Shown: in pieces, positions 52,311 to 62,830 of the stretch
Layout of the letters: the number at the start of each line of letters is the position of its first letter
Position numbering within the stretch: the first letter of the stretch is position 1
Source of the DNA: Protula sp. h YS-2021
Lineage: Eukaryota > Annelida > Polychaeta > Sabellida > Serpulidae
Direction: 5' to 3'
DNA: 64,000 nt
Assembly: GCA_949752745.1 (NCBI GenBank)
Contig: OX457031.1
Coordinates: forward strand, 49,572,162-49,636,161
Made by a program: the position numbers and the translations under genes
Notes under the pieces: model-generated
Seen by the model: only the letters and a program-made list of their open reading frames with translations
Told to the model about the DNA's origin: nothing
Databases searched by the model: none

Positions 52311-53899
52311 GTATTTTGTAGAGGCAAGTGGCGGCATTTTGCCCCGCCCATATAAAACATTGCTAGGATGATCGGGCTTCGTATGAAGAGTACACATTCC
52401 TTCATTTCACTTTCTGTTCTAAAAAAATGTTTATCTATGACGACGCTTAATGGAATAATCGGAAAATTATAGCAATAAATTTAGGTAAACGGTAAAAAAA
52501 ACACCCTCTTCTTGACAAAAAGCCCTCAAGTTTTACATACACGTTAAAAAGGTCCCCCCTGCTCCCTCCATTTTAGCGTTTTCACCCTTAAAAGAGCTTA
52601 TGATGTTCTTACATCTTAAGATGTTTCTTAATCACGTATTTTTCATTCTCTGACAAGTTTGTTTCTATTGCATTATCTTAAGAACTAATTAACAGTGGAA
52701 TCATAATTCAGTTACAATGTCGCAGTGGTTTTTTACTTTTTACCTAGAACCCAAATTTACCATCCACTGAAATGCATCTTTCAGTTTTTTCCCAGTATTT
52801 TCTATAATTTCCTGGGAATGAATTCTTGCACATTTGCAGATATCTTGCACATTTACAGATGTGAGAACAAAGAAGTTCTTCACTTTTATTCTGGGTACAA
52901 CTTATATTGTGTCAAATATAACCAAACGGGCAAACTGTTTTTTTTTTTTCAGTTTTTCACCCCACCCCTTACCTGAATGAAGGTCTCCGTCTGACAACGC
53001 AGGGTTAGAAAATGCACAAGAGAATATGTAAATGTAACCAATATTAAAGTGTTACAAAGTTAGGAGTGTGGGATTAGTTGATGGGAAGGGGGGGGGGCAC
53101 TTGCTAGTGCTTTAACCGCTCCACCCAATTCCCTAATTTTTACTGCTCGAAACGACATGCTATTGTACAAATTATAAGGCACTAGATCTAGCCTTAGTCA
53201 TCATTTACCCTAAAATATAGCGAAGTCACAATCTCGCCATAATCCATACCTTTAGTTCAAAAATAGGAGGTGGGGGGGGGGCGGGGAGGCTTGCAACTCT
53301 CATAAACCTTACCCCTGAAACGTCTTTTGAAATAGCGTGCAATTGGTTGCAAATCCTGTCCTACAATCCCCCTTTCTACCCCACCCTTAGAAACTGATAC
53401 CTAGCTCCTGCAACAACTGCCTTCTCCGGGCTTCAAGTCTTTAGAAAATCACAACTCGCACGTGAAGATACTACACTAAAATGTGAATAAATCCTATTGT
53501 GTGACGTAATCCCGACACCACTTCGCAAAACAAGGATTTTTTTTCTGGGTAGGTGACTAATGTAGAGCGGTTAATTCAATGAAATTTATGGTGTAATAAA
53601 TAAATCTTGGCCAGCTAGAAACAGAGCGCCGATTGTGCAAGATTCACATGAACTGCACGTAATTGGCTGTAATGCGTTGCTTAGCAACAACGGAGGCGAA
53701 AAAAATTTTGCAATGCCGCGTTCACTTGTGCAATAATATATTCTAATCTAATGTTTCAACAAACGCATGTAACCAGTTTCTTTCATTTTATTAGATCTCC
53801 AAGTCACAATTAAAAATGTACGAAAAAATTATAAAACTATCAACTAGAAAATGCACAGTGTGTAGCAGAAGCCATTGAAAGGTATGGAATGCCGTTTTT
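52311..53899. other. Intergenic sequence, no gene seen
   Basis: G runs lie near 53,091 and 53,272. No coding region or RNA is recognised. Confidence 0.5.
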
Positions 53900-54027
53900 A
53901 CATTTATTAGGGAATTATTGATATCAAGAATTAATTTTTGGGCTCAAAAATTGATTTTTTAATATCAAGAATTAATTTTTGATCTCAAAAATCCATATTT
54001 TGATATCAAGAATTAATTTTTGCTGTC
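53900..54027. repeat. AT-rich satellite (GATATCAAGAATTAATTTTT)
   Basis: Short units of TTGATATCAAGAATTAATTT alternate with TTGATCTCAAAAAT. The array continues beyond the small element at 56,718-56,960 and reappears near 58,300-58,560, so the small element is inserted in it. Confidence 0.75.
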
Positions 54028-54033
54028 TGTAAT
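54028..54033. repeat. Target-site duplication of the small element, left (TGTAAT)
   Basis: Six bases before AGTAGGG; matched by 56,712-56,717. It is the same hexamer as at the large Polinton. Confidence 0.9.
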
Positions 54034-54444
54034 AGTAGGGGGAAAACAAGGGTTCTGGAACAGGAAGTGACGTCATTCAACCCCTGCCCTCCCTCCCCTC
54101 CCCCCCCCCCCTAGGCGAGCAACATTCTATCAAGTCAGCACGCTAAGGTTACACACAGGAATTTGATCACATGCAAAATCGGTTTGACACAGGACAGGTG
54201 GCAAAAATCAAGAAATGACAAAGTTCACAGCGTGAGAAACAATTACACTAAAACAGGTGGCAAAAATCAAGAGATGAAAGAGCTCACAGCGTGAGAAAGA
54301 ATTAAAGTAAGAGGCAAACCGTGAGAGAGAGAGAGGCAGCAGGCATAGAGTAAGTCGACCTCCCCCACCCAACCCCCTCCCCACACTCCCTCCCCCCCGG
54401 GGTCAAATTTTCGATTTTTGCATATTGATCGGTTTCAGACAATT

Positions 54445-55137
54445 CTAAACATTTTTGGTTTTTTTGTTTTCCTCCTTCTCCATATCTAGTAGCTCTTCAA
54501 AGAATGTATTGTTTTTCCTTATAGCCGTCTTTAGTGCCTTTGAATACTTATAATGTTTTTCATTAACAAAGTAATTAAAGTCCTCAAAAATCTTTTGATA
54601 ATGCTGGCTTTGTTCTAAACGCTGGGTATAGTTGAACAGTCTCATAAACAGTTGTTTTAGTCCATGCTTATAAATGGGTCGAAGGTCATAACTTGCTATT
54701 TCACGCGCATCTTGAAGTCCTTGTTCTTCATATTCTAAAACCTTTTCTTGAAATTTGTCATCATAGTCATCGTAGACTTCTTGAACCATATCATACCAAA
54801 CAGAGTCTATTTCTGACTCACTTTCAGAGTCGGTTTCTGACTCACTTTCAGAACTCCTGTCATCAGCATCCTCACCACACTGCTCCATATGTTTGACCGA
54901 AGCTTCTTCGCTGTTGTATAATGCACCACATTCTGTACAAGCATGTGCATTCTTTTCAGCCATGTTAACGCTTTGACTTTCCATAGAAAACTCATCTTAA
55001 GTTTTCGTGAAAGGTAGTTTTACAGGGTTTTCCATATCCGATTCTTCATCCACTTCTGACGTGTGAGCAACCTTTAAGTGTCTTTTAAGACTTTGTGGCC
55101 AATTGTAAGATTTCGAACAAATGTTGCATTTATACAT
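54445..55137 (-). pseudogene. Zinc-finger protein of the small element, one internal stop
   Basis: The frame starts at ATG 55,135-55,137 with a classic C2H2 finger: MYKCNICSKSYNWPQSLKRH, with C4, C7, H20 and H25. TAA at 54,997-54,999 (codon 47) stops it, and the same frame then continues for 179 codons from ATG 54,984. The second part has a C2HC-type finger (ACTECGALYNSEEASVKHME + QC), an acidic Ser/Glu/Asp tract, and a helical domain ending KALKTAIRKNNTFFEELLDM. If the stop is ignored it is one ~230-residue two-finger protein. The family is unknown to me; it may regulate the element or be a captured gene. Confidence 0.6.
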
Positions 55138-55169
55138 CCTTTCGGTTCAACCTACACTATTCAAATGAT

Positions 55170-55385
55170 GAGAAAGTCTTGTTGAACATGTTGAACAACT
55201 TGTTGAACATGTTGAACAACTTGTTGAACATGTTAAACATGTTGAACTTGTTGAACCTGTTGAACATGTTGAACATGTTGAAAAGCTTGTTGAACATGTT
55301 GAACATGTTGAACTTATTGAACATGTTGAACAGCTTGTTGAACATGTTAAACATGTTGAACAATGTGTTGAACAATACCTCGACG
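55170..55385. repeat. 9-bp tandem repeat (TTGAACATG)
   Basis: About 20 units of TTGAACATG with TTGAACAACTTG variants. Reading frames through it give Leu-Asn-Met repeats without meaning. Confidence 0.9.
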
Positions 55386-55399
55386 TAATATCTTCCAAA

Positions 55400-55515
55400 A
55401 ATTATTCGAACACGTGTATTGAATGGGCTTGCCATTCGAACACGTCTTTTAAATCGGCTTGCCATTCGAACACGTCTTTTAAATGGGCTTGCCATTCGAA
55501 CACATGTTTGAATGG
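55400..55515. repeat. ~33-bp tandem repeat (ATTCGAACACG)
   Basis: Four units of CCATTCGAACACGTCTTTTA followed by AATGGGCTTG. Confidence 0.85.
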
Positions 55516-55529
55516 TGTGCTCTTCTCAC

Positions 55530-56230
55530 CTGTGCAAATAGCCTGTGACCACTGTAAACTAGAAATAAAACTAGATCAAACGATAAAATTTTCAGTCAAA
55601 TCGGTTGAACGTGGTGAAAGTTACCTACTTTTTTCAAAAATTACTAAAATATACATTATGCTTTCAGCTACATGTGCATATAGCCTGTGGCTACTTTATT
55701 CTAAACTAGAAATAAAACTGGATCAAACGATGAAATTTTCATTCAAATCTGTTGAACATGCTGAAAGTTATCTACTTTTTTCAAACGTTACTAAAATATA
55801 CATTATGCTTACAGCCACATGTGCAAATAGCCTGTGACCACTAAATAACAAAACTAGATATAAAACTGAATCAAACAGTGAAATTTTCATACAAATTGGT
55901 TAAGAATAACGAAAGTTAGGTCACTTTTAAGTTAAAATGGCGGCATGCGACAAAAAAATGTATACACCCGTCGGTGCAACTAGCCCATGACTATGTTAAA
56001 ACTAGATATAAAACTGAATCAAACAGTGAAATTTTCATACAAATCGGTCAACTATAACGAAAGTTATCGCAATTTTAAGTTAAAATGGCGGCTTGTTGCA
56101 AAAATTCATACAGCCGTCGGTGCAAGTAGCCCATGACTATGTTAAAACTTTGCATAAATCTGAATCAAACAGTGAAAGTTCCATACAAATCGGTCAACTA
56201 TAACGAAAGTTATCGCAATTTTAAGTAAAG
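55530..56230. repeat. ~130-150-bp repeat shared with the large Polinton
   Basis: Five diverged units share GCAAATAGCCTGTGACCAC, AAAACTGAATCAAACAGTGA, AATTTTCATACAAAT and ATAACGAAAGTTA. The reverse complement of one unit lies in the large element at about 32,530-32,720, and related units at 16,225-16,650. Confidence 0.8.
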
Positions 56231-56711
56231 GTGGAGGGGGAGGGGGGAGGTCGACCCAAAAAACCAAAAATGTTCAGAATTGTCTGAAACGGATAAATAT
56301 GCAAAAATCACAAATTCGACCCGGAGGGGAGGGTGGGAGGGGGGAGGTCAAAACAAAAAAACCAAACATGTTTAGAATTGTCTGAAACCGATCAATATGC
56401 AAAAATCGAAAATTCGACCCGGGGGGGGGGAGGGGGTGTGGGGAGGGAGTTGGGTGGGGAGGTCGACTTACTCTATGTCTGCTGCCTCTCTCTCTCACGG
56501 TTTGCCTCTTACTTTAATTCTTTCTCACGCTGTGAGCTCTTTCATCTCTTGATTTTTGCCACCTGTCCTGTGTCAAAACGATTTTGCATGTGATCAAATT
56601 CCTGTGTGTAACTTAGCGTGCTGACTTGATAGAATGTTGCTCGCCTAGGGGGGGGGGGGAGGGGTAGAATGACGTCACTTCCTGTTCGATAACCCTTGTT
56701 TTCCCTCTACT

Positions 56712-56717
56712 TGTAAT
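56712..56717. repeat. Target-site duplication of the small element, right (TGTAAT)
   Basis: Matches 54,028-54,033. Confidence 0.9.
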
Positions 56718-57239
56718 TGTATTTTTGATATCTCTAAATGTATTCTTGATCTCAAAAAATAATTTTTGATATCAATAAATATTTAGAGATATCAAGAAAT
56801 ATTTATTGATGTCAAAAATGATTTAATGATATCTAAAACTGAATTTTTGAGATCAAAAATTCAATTATGATAGCAAAAATGAAATATTTGAGAGCAAAAT
56901 GTCAATTTTGAGCTCATTAACTCCTTTTCTTTTTATTGATATCAAGAATTTATTTCAGATATCATTATTTCAGACTGATACTTTATTAATTTGTATTTTG
57001 AAATCTGCAAACGATTTTTTATATGTCTCCCCCTAAGAGAGACATGTGTAGCAATTGGTGTGTCCATCCTTCCGTCTGTCCGCAGTGAGTTCTTATTAAA
57101 ATCAATGAGTCGATACTTCTCAAAACATACATACGTATTGGGATACATGTCTAGATGATGCCCGTGTTATTTTTTTTTTTTTCGTTATTTTAAAAATTCT
57201 TTGGCAAACTTGTGAACATAGGGGGGGGGGGAAGTTTCG
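56718..57239. repeat. AT-rich satellite, right side, and flank
   Basis: GATATCAATAAATATTTAG-like and ATCTCAAAAAATAATTTTTG-like units continue the satellite to about 56,960. A short block with TCCATCCTTCCGTCTGTCCG follows. No gene. Confidence 0.6.
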
Positions 57240-58020
57240 TGCATTTTTTTCCCTTTCGCAGGCTATATCTCCAAAACAGTTGGATAAGACTCAGGTGTCA
57301 CAAGAAGAACACACATATAGCGCAAAGCATAGTGCAAGGTTTTTTTCATTTTCGTTAAAAATGTATTTTTGGCGAATTTTTAAATTTTTTATTTTTAACT
57401 TTTTTTTAGTTATATTGTTGCGATATCTCCGAAACAGTTTGTTGAATTAGACTGAAACGTGGCAAGAAGAACACACATATAGCGTAAATGTTTACTGCGA
57501 AGTTTCTTTTTCATTTCCGCTGAAAATGTATTTTTGACGAATTTTTAAATTCTTGATTTTGAACTTTTTTTGGCCATATTGTTGCAATATCTCCGAAACA
57601 GTTTGTTGGATTAGACTAAAGCGTGGCAAGAAGAACCCACATACAGTGTAAATGTTTACTGCGAAGTTTTTTTTCATTTCCGTTAAAATGTATTTTTGGC
57701 GATTTTTTAAATTTTGGATTTTTAACTTTTTTGGGCCATGTTGTTGCGATATCTCCGAAACAGTTTGTTGGACTAGGCTGAAACGTAGCAAGAAGAACCT
57801 ACATATAGTGCAAATGTTTACTGCGAAGGATTTCTTCATTTCCGTTAAAAATGTATTTTTGGCGATTTTTTTTATTTTGATTTTTAACTTTTTTGGGCAT
57901 ATTGTTGCGATATCTCCGAAACAGTTTGTTGGATTAGGCTGAAACGTGGCAAGAAGAATCCATATATAGTGTAAATGTTTACTGCCAAGTGTTTCGTTAT
58001 TTTCTTTAAAAATGTATTTT
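57240..58020. repeat. ~160-bp tandem repeat, five copies
   Basis: Each unit has GCGATATCTCCGAAACAGTTTG-type, then GAAACGTGGCAAGAAGAACC, then AATGTTTACTGCGAAG and ATGTATTTTTGGCGATTTTT. Starts lie near 57,262, 57,420, 57,586, 57,745 and 57,905. Confidence 0.85.
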
Positions 58021-58912
58021 GTGCGGTTTCGTCAGTTTTTTTGGCTCGCCAATGTTGTACTTTTAAGCAAGGAATTTTTTTCCACGTGACTGATTGGGGG
58101 GCGGGGAGACATATCCGTTTTTGTTTTAACAAAAACACTGGCCAGTCTAGTTTATCATAAAAATTGATTTTTGATATCAAAATATCAGTGTATTTTTTAA
58201 ATATAAAATTCAGAAACACACATGTGTAAATAAATAATGACTGGTACTTATGTACAAATTTTTTTTTTTTAATTTTTTACTATACAAAAAAACGAAGCAA
58301 TTCTTAAGATCAAAAATTGTGTTGTTATTATTGATCTCAATAATTCAAATTTTCATCTTCAAAATTTAATTAATGATTCGTTATATTTTATGTAAATGTG
58401 TGTCTCCCTTAAGATTTTTTAAGTTTGTAAAATTGATTTTTTGATCTTAAAAATAAATTTTTGCCATCTAATTTCAATTATTGATAGCAAAATATAAATT
58501 ATTGAGATCTGCATTGATTTATTGATATCTATATTTATATATTGATATCAAAAAATAAGTATTAAATGTTAAAATGGCATTCCGTAGAAAGGAGCGTTAT
58601 TATTAACCGGATTGTTAATATCGGCAAACATATTCAATAATAAAAAAATACAGTTTTTACACAGATACCAAAAGCTAAACTGTTTAAAACACTGTTTTCA
58701 TATTTTTTCATGTTTTCATGTTTTCAAAAGAACCGTCCGCTTCTTTCAGTCTCAGCAATTTTATCTCTGATTTGTAAATTTGAATAAGAATTTTACCAAG
58801 TAAACTAATATTGTTCTTTAATAATCTTGCTAACATTTAAGGACAAACAAACAGTTTGTCACAGCTCAGTGAACACATGAAAATGGAGACTTGAAATTGC
58901 GAGTTACAAAAC
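58021..58912. other. AT-rich intergenic sequence
   Basis: ATTGATATC/GATCTCAAT-type satellite words recur at 58,300-58,560. No gene is seen. Confidence 0.5.
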
Positions 58913-59813
58913 CTAATAACGCGCGTGTCCGCCATTACCATTGATGACTGCAGTACATCTGCGCCTCACTGAAGGCACAAGGCGCTGTATATGAGCTCTC
59001 GGAGTGCGATGCCACTCTTCTACCAGAGCCTGGCCTAGTTCTGATAAGGTAGATGGTGGGTCTCTGGCGGATGGCGCAACCCAGGGCGTCCCAGACACGC
59101 TCTATCGGTGAAAGATCTGATGAAAACGCCGGCCAAGGCAAAATCTGGATTTGATTGGCTTCAAGATAGTCCATGCATTCTCTAGCAACGAAGGACGAGC
59201 ATTATCCTGTTGAAAGATAAGGTTGTTCTCCTGCACAACCGGGATCACACATAGCATTAAGATGTGTTCACGGTGTTGCTGTGCCGTGAATGTTCCATCC
59301 ACAAAACGCAACTCGGTCCTCAGTCCGAAAGCGATTCCATCCCAAATCATGACGCTTCCTCCACCATAGCGATCGCACGCATGCACTAGTGAATCGTTCT
59401 CCAGTTCGACGCCAGTTTCGAACGCGACCGAAATCGAGACAAAAGCGCGATTCATCCGTAAGCAAAACCCGATTCCAGTCTTGCACTCTCCCTCGAACAT
59501 GCACAGTGGCCTACTGGCGTTGCGCGGCCTTTCAAGGCATTCCGCGATATGCCAAGCGAATCCATAGTCCTTGCGAATGGAGACGTCACCGGACTGTTTG
59601 TGCACTTATTCGGTTCCCTTGACACCCGAAAGTGTAGCGGTAGTTAAAGTAGCCGGCTAAAACCTCGATCAAGCGTAGATCCAGTTTCATGCAATCGAGC
59701 AACCACCCTACGAACTGTTCTTTCTGCCACATCAAAATGTCTTACCACGTCATTCGGGCTGTTTCCACATGCCAAATTGCTTTTTCGCGATCTATTCTGG
59801 ATAGAGGTGGCAT
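58913..59813 (-). pseudogene. Tc1-like transposase, multiply frameshifted
   Basis: The relic starts at ATG 59,811-59,813 (MPPLSRIDREKAIWHVETAR), breaks, and continues in another frame with an HTH (VAERTVRRVVARLHETGSTL). The catalytic domain follows: VLLTDESRFCLDFG (first Asp), GGGSVMIWDGIAFG, LIFQQDNARP (second Asp), LPWPAFSSDLSPIERVWDAL (the Glu) and, at the end, RRCTAVINGNGGHARY. The three catalytic residues lie in three frames, so at least three indels have killed it. I could not identify its terminal inverted repeats. Confidence 0.88.
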
Positions 59814-61300
59814 CGTTAATCGTTTAAAAAAAGCTTTTAAAACGTTCTCCACTTTCCAAAACCTTGCACGTATTAACGCATATACTGCTTTTTAAATCTG
59901 TGCGACGCATATTTTGTTTAATAAAAAGAATGCTTTCTGAACCTTCGATAGAAATGATCAAGCTGACAGACAAATTAACTTCGAAGTGATAGAATAGTCA
60001 GCAGCCCTTGAATAATCAATATTGGTATCAACTAATGTTTTCTAAATGCCCCCACTATCTAGAAATCCAGAAAATACCTCCTGGTGATTTGTTTCTTTTG
60101 TTACTGTGTATATTTTTATACATTATTTTCATTATTTACTGCGTTTGTGTAACGTAATTTAAGTTGCTCTTTAACAGGGGGTGGTAGGTTGAAGCAACAA
60201 AATGCAAAAGGACAACATTTAAGGTGATCTAAATCACAACGTTAATAAAGGAACAACGTATTTTCTATCATATTATAATTCCCCTACCCACACCTATAAA
60301 TGTGCAAGATGTCCAAAGAACTTGCGTCCGAGAAACTACAAAAATAAAATGCAGGGAAAAGTCTGAAAATTGTAAATGGGTTGGCGCTGCTGTTATACAC
60401 GTGATTTGAGAAAACTGTAAATAATTGAACAAAAGGTAAAGAACGCAACAGACGAACGAACAAAACACACAGACAATTAGCTAACTCTTATTACTATCAT
60501 GTGTCAATTTTAATTTAGTAGGTAGAAAACCTTCTGATTAACAATAACAAAGAAATCCACCAAGTTATTACGGGCATTGAATGTGGCGATGCCAGATATA
60601 AGAAGCAACAGTCTTACTTTTTTCTGAAGGACACAAATTGCTATGAGGAAACAGTTGTCAATCGAAATTCGGAGCTCAGACAAAAAATGGTGAGAAATAA
60701 GTAAAACCGAATGCAAGCAGGTATGCCGCTGAATAGGCTTCACAGGGAAAATCAGAAAAAGATTCTGTATGCTTATTTCTTAACCTTCCGTGGGTAGAAA
60801 GTTCGAAGCTTGTAGTTGGTTAGCTTCCAGCTTTTATTTTAAAAGTAAAGCATAATTTATTACATCTGTAGCTGTTTTCCAGCGAAATGCAAGGCAAAAC
60901 ATCATTGCAATACTGTCGAGAACGATTTGTCCTCACCCTTTAACAGCTTTGCGACCTTTCCCAGCGCCATGTCATTGTACCATGCCACCACCAAAATATC
61001 ACCACCACCCCCCCCCCCCAAAAAAAAAAAAAAACATTCCAAAGAAAAACTTGGGAACTCGTGAGTTTCCAGGGGAAAAACTGCCTTTTGAAAGCAGCTT
61101 TACTCGAACTCGTGGCACGTCTCTCTCCCTCGTTAACGAAAATCGTGGATCCATACTTGATCCATCAAGAGAACTCTATGGCTTCATGAAATCTGCCTTG
61201 GCCTTTTAATAATGAAATGAAATAATGAAATCTGCCTAGGGTACGATGGAGTCGCAGGGACACTTCAGTTTCATACTTCATAGTTCAGTGCTATATATAT
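59814..61300. other. Intergenic sequence, no gene seen
   Basis: C and A homopolymers lie near 61,008-61,034. No coding region or RNA is recognised. Confidence 0.5.
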
Positions 61301-61304
61301 GTGG

Positions 61305-61400
61305 TACAGAAGAAGTACATATGTAGTACATAAGAAGTACATATGAAATACGTAAGAAGTACATCTGAAGTACATAAGAAGCGTATATAAGGTACGTCAC
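61305..61400. repeat. GAAGTACATA tandem repeat
   Basis: About eight units of the AAGTACATATGTAGTACATA type, partly palindromic. Confidence 0.7.
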
Positions 61401-61959
61401 AATTACACATAAAGTCCATTAGTAAATATACGTGAGTATCGTTGTTGACAACAGCCAACCTCTACGGCGGTTCGGTCTGTTGTGTATAACACCTTTTTAC
61501 TCCGCAGACCCACTGGGGATTCCGCGCAAAACAGTACTCATAAAAAAGCCACTAAAATACTTGAACACTCAGAAGCACCCTTTTCACTAATGTGCGAGAA
61601 CACTCAATACTGAGGGACGCAAAGTATGGCTAAATGGATAGAAATATTCATCGACTCTGTGTTTATGCATAACAGATTAATCTCCTCAGGCATAACAAGG
61701 CATGGGTATTGCATATGAAGTACATTCATCGTTCATTGATAGGAAATTCATAGTTCATAGTACTTTTGGCTTTAAATTTCACAGGTAGTGCATATGTTAT
61801 TCATGTGTCATTCGCATAAAACGGTACTCATGTATACAGGCAGCTGAAGGACCAAGCATTGCTAGACCGTTTTCGCCAGCGAGTAGCGAAAATTACACTT
61901 CGGTGCCACAAAAAAAAAATACGATTCTGAACTCTTAAAATTCCGAACTGACCAATAAA
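61401..61959. other. Intergenic sequence, no gene seen
   Basis: No recognisable coding region, RNA gene or tandem array. Confidence 0.4.
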
Positions 61960-62830
61960 GCGAAGGTGAAGGTATCAAGATACCTCTTCCCTTATCTTCT
62001 GCTTTAGGCCCAACTGGTCGAAAATAAGCTCAAAATCGCACTACCTCGCACCGTTTTTAGAACTCCGGTTTTTTATATTGACCATGGCCGAAATGTTCAA
62101 GGTCACCGAGGTACCTCTTACATATAGGCCCAAAGAGTCGAAAATAAGCTCAAAATCACTCTAACGGTTTTTGATATAGTGGCCCATGATCGGTTTTTTA
62201 CTTTGACCATGGATGAGGAGGTCAATGTCACCGAGGTATCTCTTACATGTCGTATTTTAGGCCCAAAGGGTAAAAAATGAGCTTAAAAAAGCCCTATCTC
62301 CTGTTTTGACATTGACTATGGTCTTACATATAGTCTTTTAGGCCGAAAGGGTCGAAAATGAGCTGAAAATCGCTCTTTCTCTAACCGTTTTCGAGATGAT
62401 GATCAACTTCCGATTATTGACTTTGACCATGGCCGAGGAGGTCAAGGTTACTGAGGTATATTTTATATATGGTCTTTTAGGCCTGAAAGGGTCGAAAATT
62501 AGCTTAAAATCGCTCTACCTCTAACCGTTTTCTAGATAATGGTCAACTTCCGGTTTTTTACTTTGATCATGACGGAGGAGGTCAAGATCACCGAGGTACC
62601 TCTGAAATATAGTCTTTTAGGCCCAAAGGGTCGAAAAGCAGATCAAAATCGCCATATCTCTAACCGTTTTCGAGATAATAGTCAACTTTCGGTTTTTTAC
62701 TTTGACCATGAAAGTGGAGATCAGGGTCACGTGGTACCTCTTACATATAATCTCTTGGGTCGAACGGGTCGAAAATAAGTTAAAAATCGCTCTAGCTCTA
62801 ACCGATTTTGAGATAATGGTCTATTGTTTT
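61960..62830. repeat. ~140-bp satellite, second array
   Basis: Six to seven diverged units share the blocks described for 6,640-7,300: AACCGTTTTCGAGATAATGG, TTTGACCATGACGGAGGAGG and TAGGCCCAAAGGGTCGAAAA. The two arrays are in the same orientation, 55 kb apart. Confidence 0.85.

Larger units (their letters stand above)
54034..56711. mobile_element. Non-autonomous Polinton-like element (2,678 bp)
   Basis: It starts AGTAGGGGGAAAACAAGGG and ends with a near-perfect reverse complement, with TGTAAT on both sides. The left TIR is about 54,034-54,470 and the right about 56,350-56,711. The difference is mainly a ~60-bp duplication at the left around CAGGTGGCAAAAATCAAG. It shares CCTAGGCGAGCAACATTCT, the TGACGTCA site and the G-run/GTCGACC module with the large Polinton. 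It has no integrase, polymerase or capsid gene, only a zinc-finger ORF, so it would have to be moved by proteins of a complete element. Confidence 0.88.

Noticed and set aside
51954..52405. Thr-His and Cys-Val repeat proteins of up to 147 residues
   Set aside because: They are translations of the (GT)n tract at 52,137-52,310 with no non-repetitive domain.
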